Shown here: piece by piece, positions 1 through 10,066 of the stretch
Numbering within the stretch: the stretch's first letter is position 1
How the letters are laid out: every line of letters begins with the position of its first letter
Source: Salinimonas chungwhensis DSM 16280
Lineage (GTDB): Bacteria; Pseudomonadota; Gammaproteobacteria; Enterobacterales; Alteromonadaceae
Length of the DNA: 64,000 bases
Reading direction: 5' to 3'
NCBI RefSeq assembly: GCF_000378185.1
Contig: NZ_KB899376.1
Span: 851,748 to 915,747, forward strand
Translations under genes and position numbers: made by a program
Notes under the pieces: model-generated
What the model saw: only the letters and a program-made list of their open reading frames with translations
Told to the model about the DNA's origin: nothing
The model's database searches: none

Positions 1-875
1 ATCAGCTCTGTGCGCTATTAAAAGAGGTTGATAAGGCGGCCGAGGATACTGAAAAAACCAATCATCAAATGCGAACCCAGATGACCGACTCTGCAAAGTA
101 CACGTCAAAACAGAAAACACTGGGGCATGAGGTAGCAAGTTCTTTTGATGAAGCGCGCAACAGTATCAGCGTTATTGCCGAGGCCAGCCACACCCTGGCT
201 GAAAATAATCGACAATGTCTAAGTCAGACAGATGCTACTCAGCAGACAATTTCAGCCGCCGCAGCGCAGTTGCACAGTATTAACGATGTACTGGCTGCGT
301 TTGCTGAAACTGTCAGCGGACTGCAGGGCAATGCCAATAATGTCCGGGCAATTCTGACCACGGTTGAAAGCTTCGCAGATCAAACTAATTTGCTGGCCCT
401 TAACGCAGCAATTGAGGCCGCCCGCGCTGGTAATGCCGGACGCGGGTTTGCGGTGGTAGCCGACGAAGTCAGGCATTTGTCAGTCAAGGTGGCTCAGGCC
501 ACCAGTGAGATCAGCCGGTTTTTAACCGATATGGAAAACCTGGTGACTACGACCAGTAAAGAATCACAGGATTTGCAGGAGCAATCACAGCTTATGCACA
601 CCAACCTGGTAGCTGCGCAGGACGCGTTTGATCATATGGTGGGTGACTTTACAGTCAATCACCAGCAGGTAGGTGCAATATCCACCCAAATCGATGCTCT
701 GCTATCGCGGTTTGAGACCAGTAAACAAAGTGTTCGCCAGATCACCGCTACCGGTGACACACTAAATAGTGAAATGCATGCGCTTACTGAAAGGGCCTGC
801 AAAGCCAGCGAGCGTGCGCAACAAACCCGTATGCAGCTGGCTCGCTTCAGTCAGGCGGGCGCGTCCGGTACGTAG
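1..875 (+). CDS. Methyl-accepting chemotaxis protein, C-terminal part (5' end outside window)
   Basis: The reading frame is open from the first bases, so the gene begins upstream; only the cytoplasmic signalling part is visible. The first internal ATG at 69 is not the real start. The hairpin tip of the MCP signalling domain, which contacts CheA and CheW, is clear at 343-486, with the stretches [20 protein letters not shown] and [15 protein letters not shown]. Heptad-like helices flank it on both sides, as in the antiparallel coiled coil of chemoreceptors. The sensory domain and any membrane segments are off the window, so the ligand cannot be named. The last 25 bases overlap the 3' end of convergent sbcC. 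Confidence 0.93.
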   Translation, partial: QLCALLKEVDKAAEDTEKTNHQMRTQMTDSAKYTSKQKTLGHEVASSFDEARNSISVIAEASHTLAENNRQCLSQTDATQQTISAAAAQLHSINDVLAAFAETVSGLQGNANNVRAILTTVESFADQTNLLALNAAIEAARAGNAGRGFAVVADEVRHLSVKVAQATSEISRFLTDMENLVTTTSKESQDLQEQSQLMHTNLVAAQDAFDHMVGDFTVNHQQVGAISTQIDALLSRFETSKQSVRQITATGDTLNSEMHALTERACKASERAQQTRMQLARFSQAGASGT

Positions 876-3800
876 CGAAAATGTGGGGCCAGCTCGCTGG
901 TACCAATACCACTTTTACGCATAACTTTAATTTGCGTGGGAATACGCTCTTTCATCGCTTCAATATGACTGATTACTCCGATCATTTTGCCTGATGCGTT
1001 AAGATTATCTAATGCATCTAATGCAATATCCAGGGTCTGTGTATCGAGGGTACCAAATCCTTCATCCAGAAAGAGTGAGTCAATACTGGTTTTGTGACTA
1101 ACCAAATCCGACAATGCCAGCGCCAGACTAAGACTGACCAGAAAACTCTCACCACCTGACAGCGTTCTGGTATCCCGGCGTTCATCTCCCTGCCAGGTAT
1201 CTAACACTGATAATGCCAATCCTTCAGTGTCATGGCGGGTTAATTGATAACGACCATGCAAACGGCTCAGTTGGCGGTTAGCAAGGTGAACCAGATTATC
1301 CAGCGTTAGGCCCTGGGCAAATTTGCGAAACTTATCGCCACTGGCGGAGCCAATCAGCCCGTGTAAATAGCTTAAATCATCAAATTGTTGCTGTTGCTGC
1401 TCAATATCACGAAGAAGCGTCTGGTGTCGCTCACGCTGCGCCTGATCAGAAGCCAGTTGCTGCCCTATTTGTCCTTTTTGCTGTACCAAATACTCTTTTT
1501 CCCGCTGCACATTTTCAAGTTCGCCGTGCACTGCTTCATAGCTTATGCGCTGGAAATCCTGAGCTTGAGGATGAGCCAGCACATCTTTTACATTTTGAGT
1601 AGCCTGTTCAAGCAATGTATTGGCCTTTGCCAGTGCTTCATCCTGTTGAGTTTGCATCTGACTTAACCGCTGCTGCTCATCCTCTCCAAGTAAGGCATCT
1701 AAAAACTGCTGTGCTTCGTCAAACGGGCTGGCCGCGAGATTTTGCTGCCATTCTGTATACGCTGCATCATACGCGCGTCTGAGCGACTCCTCGCGCCTGG
1801 AAAGTAAATTACGCGTAGTTTCAAGTTCTGTGGTACGCCGGCTTGTCGCTTGTTGCGTTGTTAAGCACTGCTTGTAAGCTGTCTCCGCCTTCTCTCGCTG
1901 CGCTCGCCAGTAGGCACGTCTTTTTGCAACAACATTATCTGCAAACAACGCGTGTCGGTTATCGCAGGCCACTGCATGGTCCTGTTCTTTGTGGCCTAAC
2001 TGAGATTGCGCATCCTGCAGTTGCTCCGCCAAATCATGGCATCGTCCGGTTGCATTTTTCTGCTCATGCTCGCTGTCACTTAATACCCTGTTTAACTCTG
2101 ACAACCTGGCTTGCGCTTGCTCGTACTTAGTTAGTTGATGTTGCTGCGCGGCCAGCCAGTCACTGAGCGCGTCTTCAGCCACATCAAATCCAGTTTCCTT
2201 TATCTGGCGCATGAGCGCCGCGGTCGTATCACTTTGTTCTGTGATTAAATGAGTTATTGATTTACTGAGATCATCAAGTGATCTCTGCAGATGTTCATGT
2301 TTTTCTTCGTTAAACAACCTCTGGTTTGCGGCAGACTGCCACTGGCTGTGTGATTTTTCAGCATCTCTTAGCGCCTGATTACATTGCGTATCCAGTGCAG
2401 CACGCGCATGCAAAAGCCCATTGCAGTGGGTGATTTTTTCATTTTGTTCTTGTTCTATAGCTGCCAACACGTGCTCTTGATTTTCGTCATCTGATTTTTT
2501 TGCCACACCGAGTGTTTGCAGGGCCTTTTGCCAGCGGCTCTGAGCCTGAATACGATCATCGGCGAGTTGTTGATACTGACGCTGACTTTGCTGTTGTTCA
2601 AGGCGTGCTGAATCAATACGTTCGCGAACCTCCCTGCCCTGCTCTTCAAGTTCAGCAAGCGACTTTTCAGCAGCAGTTTTTCGCGCTACCGTTTCTGGCA
2701 TATCCACCTGCGGCAACTCTGAATGTGTTGTTGAACCGCACAACGGACATGCATCGCCGGACTCAAGCTGTTGGCGATACTGAACCAATAATTGTTCCTG
2801 ACTAACCAGCGCAGTGAGATCATCCACCAATTGCTTTTGTTCCCGGTACCTGGCTCTAAGCTGTTCGCGTTGTTCAATCAGACTCTGCAGTGCTTGCTGG
2901 TTCTGGGCCTCGCTTTGCTCTGCCTGTTGCTGCTGTGACAACAGTTGCGTAGACAATGCCGCCGCAGCCCTGGCCTCTTCAATCAGCGGCCACTGCTGGT
3001 TTAGCTGGTCCAGTCGTGCCAGGATGTCAGCGTGCTCACCGTGCTCTTTTTTATGCACGTAAAGCGCTTGCCTGGCGCTTTGTGCTGCAGCCTGAGTTTG
3101 ATCGTGAGCGACCTTCAGACTGGCTTCCGATTGCTGTAGTTGCGCCATATTCTGGCCAAGTGACGCCTGCTCCTGCTGCACGTTTTCGCGTTTTTTTTGT
3201 AACTGGCTGATCTCTTTGTAGCGTTCATCAAGTTGCTTTAGCTGAACCTGCCAGCCAGCGAGTTTTTTACTCACCTCAGCCATTGAAGCGTGCTCGCTGA
3301 CATAATCATTTAACTGCTTGTGTTCCTTTGCCTGCTCAGCAATTTTTACCTTCAGTGCCGCTGCCTTCTCCTGAAAGTCAGCAAGTTTTTGCTCGAGCGA
3401 GGAAATAACCTGTCTCTTTTCCGCTATATTTGCTTCCAGCGATGCGATTTTTTCATCCAGCGGCAGAATCTGCGTAGTAATAAGTGTTTCTTCTTCTTCC
3501 GACTGCCGGTTTATTTCCTGGCGGTGCTGCTCTGCCTGTGCAAGCTCTTCAGAATGCTGGTCGAGGGACGTGGTGGCAGCAGTAAACTCTGTTTTTTTGT
3601 TTGCTAGCTCCGTCGCATTGTGTTGGCGCTCTTGCTCAATATTTTTCCATGCCTGCCAGATGCTGCGTAATTTTTCGGCCGGAACATTTTGTTGCAGACG
3701 GTCACGTTCAGATTTATAACGGGCGATTTGCTCATTAGCGGAATGAAGGTCTTGCTGCGCTTTAACCACTTGTTGCTGAGCACTGTCGTGCTGTTGCCAC

Positions 3801-4543
3801 CAACGTTTGTGCAGTTCATAAAAATTAGCTGACGCATCTAGCTCGGCCAGACGACGTTGAATATCAGTAAGCGTGTTATCCAACGCCTGTTGTTGTTCAG
3901 GGGCTAATAAGTCAACGCTATCGGCCCGGGCACTGAGCTCACGTAGCGTGTTTTTTGCTTCACTGTGCTGTTCGTGCACGGCCCGGGAGATACGGGCGTA
4001 AATTTCGGTGCCGGTGAGCTCTTCGAGCAACTCTGCCCGTTCAGCCTCGTTGGCATTTAAAAAGGCAGCAAAATCCCCCTGGGACAACATCATTGATTTG
4101 GTAAAGCGCCCAAAATTGAGACCGGTCAGTTGCTCTGTAGCCTCGATTTTTTGCCGAACCTGCGTCGCCAGAATTTTACCACTGCTGACCTCTGCCAATT
4201 CGACATCAGCCTGCTGCAGATTACCGTCAGGTTTTCCTCTCGCCCTGCGCATGCTCCAGAATGCACGGTAGGCTTTATTCTTTACCTCAAATTCCACTTC
4301 GGCCAGACACTCCGCGCAACCGCGCGTCATTATCTGGTTTGATGACACGGAGATTTGTCCCAGCCGGGGCGTTTGGTGATACAAAGCCAGGCAAATCGCA
4401 TCCAGTAGCGTGGTTTTACCGGCACCGGTCTGGCCGGTAATCGCAAACAGCCCGTTAGCAGTAAAGTCTGGATGCGTAAAATCAATTTTCCACTCGCCTT
4501 TTAAAGAATTAAGGTTTTTAAGCCGCAGGGATAAGATTTTCAT
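851..4543 (-). CDS. sbcC: Exonuclease subunit SbcC (Rad50-like ATPase)
   Basis: Large SMC-like ATPase of the SbcCD (Mre11-Rad50 type) nuclease, which opens hairpins and trims blocked DNA ends. The 1230 residues begin [18 protein letters not shown]. Walker A (GQTGAGKTT) lies near residue 38. Two very long Gln/Glu-rich coiled-coil arms flank a zinc hook CPLCGS near residue 597. The ABC signature [17 protein letters not shown] is near 1127 and Walker [13 protein letters not shown] near 1160. Length is a little above the E. coli protein (about 1050), the excess being in the coiled coils. The start overlaps the sbcD stop by 4 bases (ATGA), which indicates translational coupling in one operon. The 3' end overlaps the chemoreceptor gene tail by 25 bases. 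Confidence 0.96.
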   Translation of the reverse strand: MKILSLRLKNLNSLKGEWKIDFTHPDFTANGLFAITGQTGAGKTTLLDAICLALYHQTPRLGQISVSSNQIMTRGCAECLAEVEFEVKNKAYRAFWSMRRARGKPDGNLQQADVELAEVSSGKILATQVRQKIEATEQLTGLNFGRFTKSMMLSQGDFAAFLNANEAERAELLEELTGTEIYARISRAVHEQHSEAKNTLRELSARADSVDLLAPEQQQALDNTLTDIQRRLAELDASANFYELHKRWWQQHDSAQQQVVKAQQDLHSANEQIARYKSERDRLQQNVPAEKLRSIWQAWKNIEQERQHNATELANKKTEFTAATTSLDQHSEELAQAEQHRQEINRQSEEEETLITTQILPLDEKIASLEANIAEKRQVISSLEQKLADFQEKAAALKVKIAEQAKEHKQLNDYVSEHASMAEVSKKLAGWQVQLKQLDERYKEISQLQKKRENVQQEQASLGQNMAQLQQSEASLKVAHDQTQAAAQSARQALYVHKKEHGEHADILARLDQLNQQWPLIEEARAAAALSTQLLSQQQQAEQSEAQNQQALQSLIEQREQLRARYREQKQLVDDLTALVSQEQLLVQYRQQLESGDACPLCGSTTHSELPQVDMPETVARKTAAEKSLAELEEQGREVRERIDSARLEQQQSQRQYQQLADDRIQAQSRWQKALQTLGVAKKSDDENQEHVLAAIEQEQNEKITHCNGLLHARAALDTQCNQALRDAEKSHSQWQSAANQRLFNEEKHEHLQRSLDDLSKSITHLITEQSDTTAALMRQIKETGFDVAEDALSDWLAAQQHQLTKYEQAQARLSELNRVLSDSEHEQKNATGRCHDLAEQLQDAQSQLGHKEQDHAVACDNRHALFADNVVAKRRAYWRAQREKAETAYKQCLTTQQATSRRTTELETTRNLLSRREESLRRAYDAAYTEWQQNLAASPFDEAQQFLDALLGEDEQQRLSQMQTQQDEALAKANTLLEQATQNVKDVLAHPQAQDFQRISYEAVHGELENVQREKEYLVQQKGQIGQQLASDQAQRERHQTLLRDIEQQQQQFDDLSYLHGLIGSASGDKFRKFAQGLTLDNLVHLANRQLSRLHGRYQLTRHDTEGLALSVLDTWQGDERRDTRTLSGGESFLVSLSLALALSDLVSHKTSIDSLFLDEGFGTLDTQTLDIALDALDNLNASGKMIGVISHIEAMKERIPTQIKVMRKSGIGTSELAPHFRYVPDAPA

Positions 4544-5775
4544 TGTGCGTCATCCTGTGGGTGCCTGATGGCTTCACAGATGACATCAAACTGCTGCTCC
4601 AGCCGTTGTTTACGCAACTGTCCGGCGGCAGTGTCGTCAAACTCTTCTAATGCCAGTCTGCGGGCAAATACCTGTTTTGGGCTCAGCTCGCTAAGGGTCT
4701 CTGTGGTCTGGGTGCGTAGTGTATCGGCCTGGCGGTTGCGGGCTCGGCGCAGCTGCAGCACTTCAACATTCAGTCCGTCTGTCATGGTTGCAATGCGCTG
4801 CTGCAAGTCGCTCAGATAACCCTGCGTAGTAACTTCAAGACTCAGCCACACGGTTTGTTCGGTCTGCTCATAACTGGCCAGCTCACTGGCCAGCTCTTCC
4901 AGTGAGCCACTGTGGCAGGCCATAGGCTGAAATATCGGAACGTCAATCGGATTGATATGGGCGGCGGCGTCCCCGGCAAATTCAACCAGTATTATCTGTT
5001 TTCGATGTTTAAGTTCATCGAAACTCAGTGGTATGGGCGAGCCGCTGTAACGGATTGATTCTGATTTTGCGACTTTTTGCGGCCGGTGAATATGACCCAG
5101 AGCAATATAATCAGCAGGCGGGAAACCCTCTGCGGCAAAACCTTCCAGAGTACCGATATAAATGTCTCTAACACTGTCTGACTGGCTTACCCCCAGAGCA
5201 GTCAAATGTCCGGTGGCAATGATGGGTAACGGCTTACCCAGATGTTGGCGAATTTCAAGCGCATGTTGATAAACCGTGTCATAGTGCGCAGCAATCGCCT
5301 CGCCCAGTGCCCGACGTTTATCTGTGCCGGTATCACCAGCCTGACTCTGCAAAACATCTCTTGGCCGGATAAAAGGTACAGCACAAATAATGGCCCCGGG
5401 CTCTGATCGGCGGTTGTTTATGGTAAGCACCTGTTCCTGTAAGCTGATGCCGGTGCTGGCAATAACATGAGTATTAAGGCAGGACAAAAGCTGTCGTGAC
5501 TCGTTGAGCACCGATACCGCATCATGATTTCCGCCCAGTACCACAAGCTCACACCCGGCGTGCTGCAAATCCACCACAAACTGATTATATAACTGGCGAG
5601 CATAACTGGGTGGTGTACCGGTATCAAAAATATCCCCGGCGACAATAATTAAATCAACCTGCTCTTGCTCAGCCACGCTTAGCAGCCACTGCAAAAATGC
5701 CTCATGTTCATCTTTGCGTGTTTTGGTAAAGAATGTCTGTCCCAGATGCCAGTCAGACGTATGCAGAATTTTCAA
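4540..5775 (-). CDS. sbcD: Exonuclease subunit SbcD (Mre11-like)
   Basis: Metallophosphoesterase nuclease subunit that pairs with SbcC. Motifs run in order: HTSDWHLGQ at the N-terminus, GDIFD, GGNHD, ATGHLTALG and LGHIHRPQ. These are the Mn-binding phosphoesterase motifs. The frame can be extended to an ATG at 5829, but the protein then carries 18 non-homologous residues. A TTG at 5775 follows AAGGAG with a good spacer and gives the family-typical N-terminus (L/M)KILHTSDWHLGQ, so I choose TTG and 411 residues. It is first in a two-gene operon with sbcC (4-base overlap). The divergent neighbour is the DUF3360 permease. Confidence 0.94.
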   Translation of the reverse strand: MKILHTSDWHLGQTFFTKTRKDEHEAFLQWLLSVAEQEQVDLIIVAGDIFDTGTPPSYARQLYNQFVVDLQHAGCELVVLGGNHDAVSVLNESRQLLSCLNTHVIASTGISLQEQVLTINNRRSEPGAIICAVPFIRPRDVLQSQAGDTGTDKRRALGEAIAAHYDTVYQHALEIRQHLGKPLPIIATGHLTALGVSQSDSVRDIYIGTLEGFAAEGFPPADYIALGHIHRPQKVAKSESIRYSGSPIPLSFDELKHRKQIILVEFAGDAAAHINPIDVPIFQPMACHSGSLEELASELASYEQTEQTVWLSLEVTTQGYLSDLQQRIATMTDGLNVEVLQLRRARNRQADTLRTQTTETLSELSPKQVFARRLALEEFDDTAAGQLRKQRLEQQFDVICEAIRHPQDDAQ

Positions 5776-5987
5776 ACAACCACTCCTTAAGATAGTCAGA
5801 CGGGTGACCTGGAACGCAGCCAGGGGCACAAGAATGTAGCTGATTTTCAGCCAAAATTTAAGTGTTGCCTACAGCATAAGTCAGTTCTGGGTGATACCGC
5901 TGTCTGTTCACGTCTACGACCAGGGTCGCATTGTGGGGTCGCAGGCAGGGCCATAGACTGGCCACACTTAATTAATCAGAGGTCGAT

Positions 5988-7454
5988 ATGTCACAGGAAA
6001 GTTTGGCCAGCTATGCCAGCCAGCGTAAACCAAGATCTGCATTTGCTTCTCGTAATGAATATTTGGAGCACGAGCTGCAGGTAATGTCTCCCAAACGCTG
6101 GCGTCCAAACCTGCCCCTTAGAGATTACCGCTTTGAATGGGAAGACCTGGTACCCGGTATGGCCGCTACTATTGGCAAGATTGTAATGGTGGCAGCGATT
6201 GTCGGAGCCTTTGCCGCGCCGCTTGGGCTTACGCCTGATTTTGTCATAGAAAATGTTCGGTTCGAGTTAATTATCGCAGCGGTATTGTTTGTCATTCTTA
6301 TTTCAGGCTGTTTAAACCCCTCAGCGAATCTGGCGGGTACTCACGGCCCGCTTATTCCCCTGGTCCCTGTCATCGTCGCCTCGGGCGGGCACCCTATGGC
6401 CCTGGGATTGTTGATCGGCCTATTTGGTTTTTTGCTCGGCATTACCAAAGGCGGCAGTTTACTTGCCCGACTAACCAGCAACGGTGTGTGTGGCGGTTTG
6501 CTTCTTTACCTGGGTTTCATCGGTATTATTGGCCAGGTTGAAAAGCTGTTTACCTGGGCGGAAAGTTTCGAAATGGGATACCTGGCATTTGTCGTACTGG
6601 TTGCCACTATCGTTATGTATGCCTGGCTGGAACATATTCAAAAACGCTGGCTGGCTATACCGCTTGGAGCAGGCATGGCCGCAACAATAGCGCTGTTAAT
6701 GGGGGCGCCTTTTGAATTTACCACTCAGCCGGGAATTCCTAATATGAACCCGGCCTATTGGTGGGGAGAGAGCACTGGCTGGCAGTTAGGATGGCCAGAA
6801 TGGTCGCATTTTGTGGCGGTATTGCCTTTTGCTGTGCTGGCCGTAGCAATGTGGTCGCCGGACTTTCTTGGCCACCAGGTTTTTCAGAAAATCAGCTACC
6901 CGTCAAACACCGATCGTGTGCGCATGAATATTGACGACACCATGATGGCAGCATCCAGCCGCCAGGCTGTTGGCAGCCTTCTTGGTGGCGGAAATATAGC
7001 GTCTTCGTGGGGAACCTATATTATCCCGGCATCTATCGCACGCCGCCCAATTCCAGCCGGCGCAGTAGTGACAGGGGTTCTTTGCATTATCGCGGCTATC
7101 TGGGGCTATCCTATGGACTTAGCCGTCTGGCCGCCGGTACTCAGTGTGGCATTACTGGTTGGTGTATTTCTGCCACTGATGGAGGCTGGCATGCAAATGA
7201 CCCGTGAAGGAAAAACGACGCAGTCCGCAGCATTGGTGGTCATTTCTTCAGCACTGGTAAACCCGGTGTTCGGCTGGTCGTTTGCGATGTTGCTGGACAA
7301 CGCTGGTCTTGTAGGTTGTAAAGACAGAGCAGAAGAGCTGGGCAAAGGTGGGCGCTGGATAATTCCAGGCATTGCGTTTCTGGTGTTATGTGCTGTGATG
7401 GCGATCATCGGCATGTTTCCAGGCGTTCCTGCTCTGGTTGCTACATTCCGTTAG
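5988..7454 (+). CDS. DUF3360-family inner-membrane permease-like protein
   Basis: A 488-residue polytopic membrane protein with roughly a dozen hydrophobic segments. A soluble N-terminal part of about 55 residues ends in WRPNLPLRDYRFEWEDLVPG. The central glycine-rich segments (GLLIGLFGFLLGITKGGSLL) and the conserved NLAGTHGPLIPLVPVI stretch resemble SulP/uracil-xanthine permease folds. I recognise the overall sequence as the DUF3360 family of Vibrio, Shewanella and Alteromonas; no substrate is established there. It is preceded by an AGAGG-like ribosome site 8 bases before the ATG. It appears monocistronic and is followed by a strong hairpin at 7464. Naming a substrate would be a guess. Confidence 0.82.
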   Translation: MSQESLASYASQRKPRSAFASRNEYLEHELQVMSPKRWRPNLPLRDYRFEWEDLVPGMAATIGKIVMVAAIVGAFAAPLGLTPDFVIENVRFELIIAAVLFVILISGCLNPSANLAGTHGPLIPLVPVIVASGGHPMALGLLIGLFGFLLGITKGGSLLARLTSNGVCGGLLLYLGFIGIIGQVEKLFTWAESFEMGYLAFVVLVATIVMYAWLEHIQKRWLAIPLGAGMAATIALLMGAPFEFTTQPGIPNMNPAYWWGESTGWQLGWPEWSHFVAVLPFAVLAVAMWSPDFLGHQVFQKISYPSNTDRVRMNIDDTMMAASSRQAVGSLLGGGNIASSWGTYIIPASIARRPIPAGAVVTGVLCIIAAIWGYPMDLAVWPPVLSVALLVGVFLPLMEAGMQMTREGKTTQSAALVVISSALVNPVFGWSFAMLLDNAGLVGCKDRAEELGKGGRWIIPGIAFLVLCAVMAIIGMFPGVPALVATFR

Positions 7455-7463
7455 GCTATCAGT

Positions 7464-7507
7464 AGCCAGCGTATTACCTGGTTGCGATGACAGGTAATAC
7501 GCTGGCT
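7464..7507 (+). terminator. Long hairpin after the DUF3360 gene
   Basis: A perfect 17-bp inverted repeat (arms 7464-7480 and 7491-7507, AGCCAGCGTATTACCTG) encloses a 10-base loop, 9 bases after the stop codon. There is no T-run after it, so it may act as an mRNA 3'-end stabiliser or a Rho-assisted stop rather than a classical intrinsic terminator. Confidence 0.6.
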
Positions 7508-7695
7508 GCTAAACCCACAAAGCAAATGTCGACTAATACTTTTTTGTTGTTCAAAAATTTTACAGTTGAGTGATTTTAGTTATCTGCTCATTTTCCAACC
7601 TACCGAAAAGTATTACTTTTATTTAATGGTTCACTTTATGCTTAGTGCTTACTCGCTGTAAGACGTACCTCAACATTATACAATGGAGTTAACGC

Positions 7696-8466
7696 ATGAA
7701 AGTAATCAATAAAAAAGTAGTATGTGCAGCGGTGGCGCTAATACTATCGGGGGCAACACAGGCTGAGATGATGTGGAGCGGCACCGGGAATTTCGGCACA
7801 ACTACAGCTAATGGTGACATTAGCGCCTCACCGGAGGGCGGAGAGTTTGGGTATGTATCCACCAATGGCGGTGTCGATCAGACGGGCCTGGGATTAGGGG
7901 GGGAAACCGACGGCTCTACCATGATGTCCGGAGCATTTGATGTTGAAGCGGGTGATGAACTGAGCTTTTTCTTCAACTATATCACCTCTGACGGGGCCGG
8001 TTTCGCCGATTATGCGTGGGCACAATTGCTTACCGATACAGGCGATTTAGTGGCGACACTCTTTACTGCACGTTCTACGCCCGAGGGCAATACAGTGCCA
8101 GGCTTTGAGCTGCCTGAACCTACAGCTACCCTTAATCCGACTGAAGTTACCATTATAGACAATGCTACTATGTTTTCTGAACTGGGGGGCAATAGTGGCA
8201 GCTGCTTCGATGATGGATGTGGCAATACAGGGTGGGTAGAATCGTTTTACACCATTGGCGAAGCAGGTAGCTATATCTTGTCACTGGGCGTAACTAACTG
8301 GGATGACCAGAGTTTTGACTCGGCGCTTTTGTTCGATAATATTGAAATCAATGATGAAGAGATTAATCCGCCGAATGTCTCCGTTCCGGCACCTGCTTCA
8401 GCGCTACTGTTAACAGGCGCGCTGTTTGGTCTTGTTGCAAGACGCAGAACCAGACAGTTATCCTGA
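7696..8466 (+). CDS. Exported PEP-CTERM-like protein
   Basis: A 256-residue secreted protein. An N-terminal signal peptide (MKVINKKVVCAAVALILSG, cleavage after about ATQA) precedes a Gly/Asp/Thr-rich domain likely to be a beta-sandwich, containing a Cys pair (GSCFDDGCG). It ends in a C-terminal tripartite sorting signal: VPAPASALLL, hydrophobic helix TGALFGLVA, then RRRTRQ. This is the PEP-CTERM architecture (here PAP in place of PEP) recognised by exosortase/EpsH systems that anchor or export proteins linked to exopolysaccharide. No exosortase gene is in the window. The start has GGAG 8 bases upstream of the ATG. The gene stands alone between two transporters. Its molecular function is unknown. 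Confidence 0.8.
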   Translation: MKVINKKVVCAAVALILSGATQAEMMWSGTGNFGTTTANGDISASPEGGEFGYVSTNGGVDQTGLGLGGETDGSTMMSGAFDVEAGDELSFFFNYITSDGAGFADYAWAQLLTDTGDLVATLFTARSTPEGNTVPGFELPEPTATLNPTEVTIIDNATMFSELGGNSGSCFDDGCGNTGWVESFYTIGEAGSYILSLGVTNWDDQSFDSALLFDNIEINDEEINPPNVSVPAPASALLLTGALFGLVARRRTRQLS

Positions 8467-8495
8467 TTAAGGTGAGGATTTTCAGATACGGTTAT

Positions 8496-8533
8496 TTTAC
8501 GGGCACACTGGGTTAATCCGGTATGCCCGTAAA
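8496..8533. terminator. Hairpin between convergent genes
   Basis: Arms TTTACGGGCA (8496-8505) and TGCCCGTAAA (8524-8533) form a 10-bp stem lying between the stop codons of the convergent PEP-CTERM-like and BCCT genes. A shared bidirectional terminator is the likely role; flanking T-runs are weak. Confidence 0.5.
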
Positions 8534-8539
8534 TGACTG

Positions 8540-10066
8540 TTATTTTTGATCTTTACCCTGATCCTTCCGCAAGGCTTTAATTAAAGCAAAGCAGGCCAGT
8601 ACAAGGACAAGTGACATCACTGCTCCCATGGATATGGATGCATTTTGTATCGCACTGAGCCCTCCTACAAATAACAATGTTGCGGCGACAGCGCCTTCAG
8701 ACACAGCCCAGAATACGCGCTGAGGTTTGGCTGGATTTGGATGACCACCCGAAGTAACCATGTCATCGACAAAAGACCCCGAATCAGACGACGTGATGAA
8801 AAACACCATTATTGCAAGCGTTGCCCAAATTAGCGTTATACTGGCTAAAGGGAGGTCTTGTAATAATGCGTGCAAAGAAAAACCTACGTCATTGTCAACA
8901 ACCTGCGCAATCTCAGAACCGTTCATCTGCGCGTGTAACGCGGTACCGCCAAAAGTTGAAAACCAGAAAAAAGTGAAGACGCTCGGCAGTAGTAATACAT
9001 AGAATACAAACTCACCTATGGTTCGCCCCTTAGATATTCGGGCGATAAAAATTCCGACAAAAGGCGACCACGATATCCACCATCCCCAATAGTAATAGGT
9101 CCAGGTAGCCTGCCAGTCGCTATCTTCGGAAAATGAATCAAATAAACTCATTTGTGGGAGATATTGAAAATACTCTACTAAACTAGTGGAGAAGACCTGC
9201 AAAATAAACCACGTCGGCCCAACAACAAAAACAAATAATAATAAAACAAGTGTAAGAATGAGATTAAACTGGCTAAGTCGTCTTATCCCCTGCTTTAGGC
9301 CTACCACAACTGAAATTGTGGCGATTAACGTAATAATACCAATCAAGCTAATCTGAGTCATTTTATCAGTAGGTAAATCCGAAAAACTGCTCATCCCGGA
9401 ATTAACCTGCATTGCGCCCAGTCCAAGCGATGTCGATACACCTAACAGTGTTCCAACGACACACAGGATATCGATAGCATGCCCTGCGCCACCTTCCATA
9501 ATCTTACGGCCGAACAGTGGATACAAAATAGCGCGTGGAGCAAGGGGTAATTTATGCCGGAAATGAAAGTAAGATAAGGCTACCCCAAGAATAATGTAAA
9601 TTGCCCAGGGATGAAGTCCCCAATGAAAAAAGCTGTAACGCATTGCTTCTCCCATGGCCTCCTGGGTTTCTGCCTGAGCAAAAGGCGGAGAAGTATAATG
9701 GGTGATAGGCTCAGCGACACCCCAAAAAACAATACCTACCCCCATACCTGCACTAAATAACATGCATAGCCAGGAGAAAGTTGAATAATCAGGTTTTGAA
9801 TCCGGGGGGCCAAGCTTAACGTTTCGATACGGCCCTAAACCCAGCCATATGGTAAAAAGTAAAAAACCTGAAGTAATGACCATGTAGTAACTGCCCAGAT
9901 TGGTACTTACCCACTTCTGTGCGGTTTCGAAAACGTCAGCAGACGTGTCTGTAAAAAAACCGCCAAAAATACAAAAAACCACGACAACAAAAGCCGATCC
10001 GAAAAATACAGCCGGTTCCATCCGGGCTGTTATTTTCTCCCAGAAATTACTTAATGTTTTTTCCAT
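8540..10066 (-). CDS. BCCT-family betaine/carnitine/choline transporter
   Basis: A 508-residue secondary transporter with about 12 membrane helices. The family marks are GMGVGIVFWGVAEPITHY near residue 105 and the Trp-rich helix WTYYYWGWWISWSPFVGIFI near residue 325. BCCT carriers import quaternary ammonium compounds, usually Na+-coupled, for osmoprotection or as nutrients. There is no long C-terminal regulatory tail like that of BetT or BetP; only about 10 charged residues follow the last helix. Exact substrate cannot be read from the sequence. There is no adjacent betaine-synthesis gene. The upstream DNA contains a small palindrome and direct repeats (10089-10186) that could be regulatory. 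Confidence 0.93.
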   Translation of the reverse strand: MEKTLSNFWEKITARMEPAVFFGSAFVVVVFCIFGGFFTDTSADVFETAQKWVSTNLGSYYMVITSGFLLFTIWLGLGPYRNVKLGPPDSKPDYSTFSWLCMLFSAGMGVGIVFWGVAEPITHYTSPPFAQAETQEAMGEAMRYSFFHWGLHPWAIYIILGVALSYFHFRHKLPLAPRAILYPLFGRKIMEGGAGHAIDILCVVGTLLGVSTSLGLGAMQVNSGMSSFSDLPTDKMTQISLIGIITLIATISVVVGLKQGIRRLSQFNLILTLVLLLFVFVVGPTWFILQVFSTSLVEYFQYLPQMSLFDSFSEDSDWQATWTYYYWGWWISWSPFVGIFIARISKGRTIGEFVFYVLLLPSVFTFFWFSTFGGTALHAQMNGSEIAQVVDNDVGFSLHALLQDLPLASITLIWATLAIMVFFITSSDSGSFVDDMVTSGGHPNPAKPQRVFWAVSEGAVAATLLFVGGLSAIQNASISMGAVMSLVLVLACFALIKALRKDQGKDQK

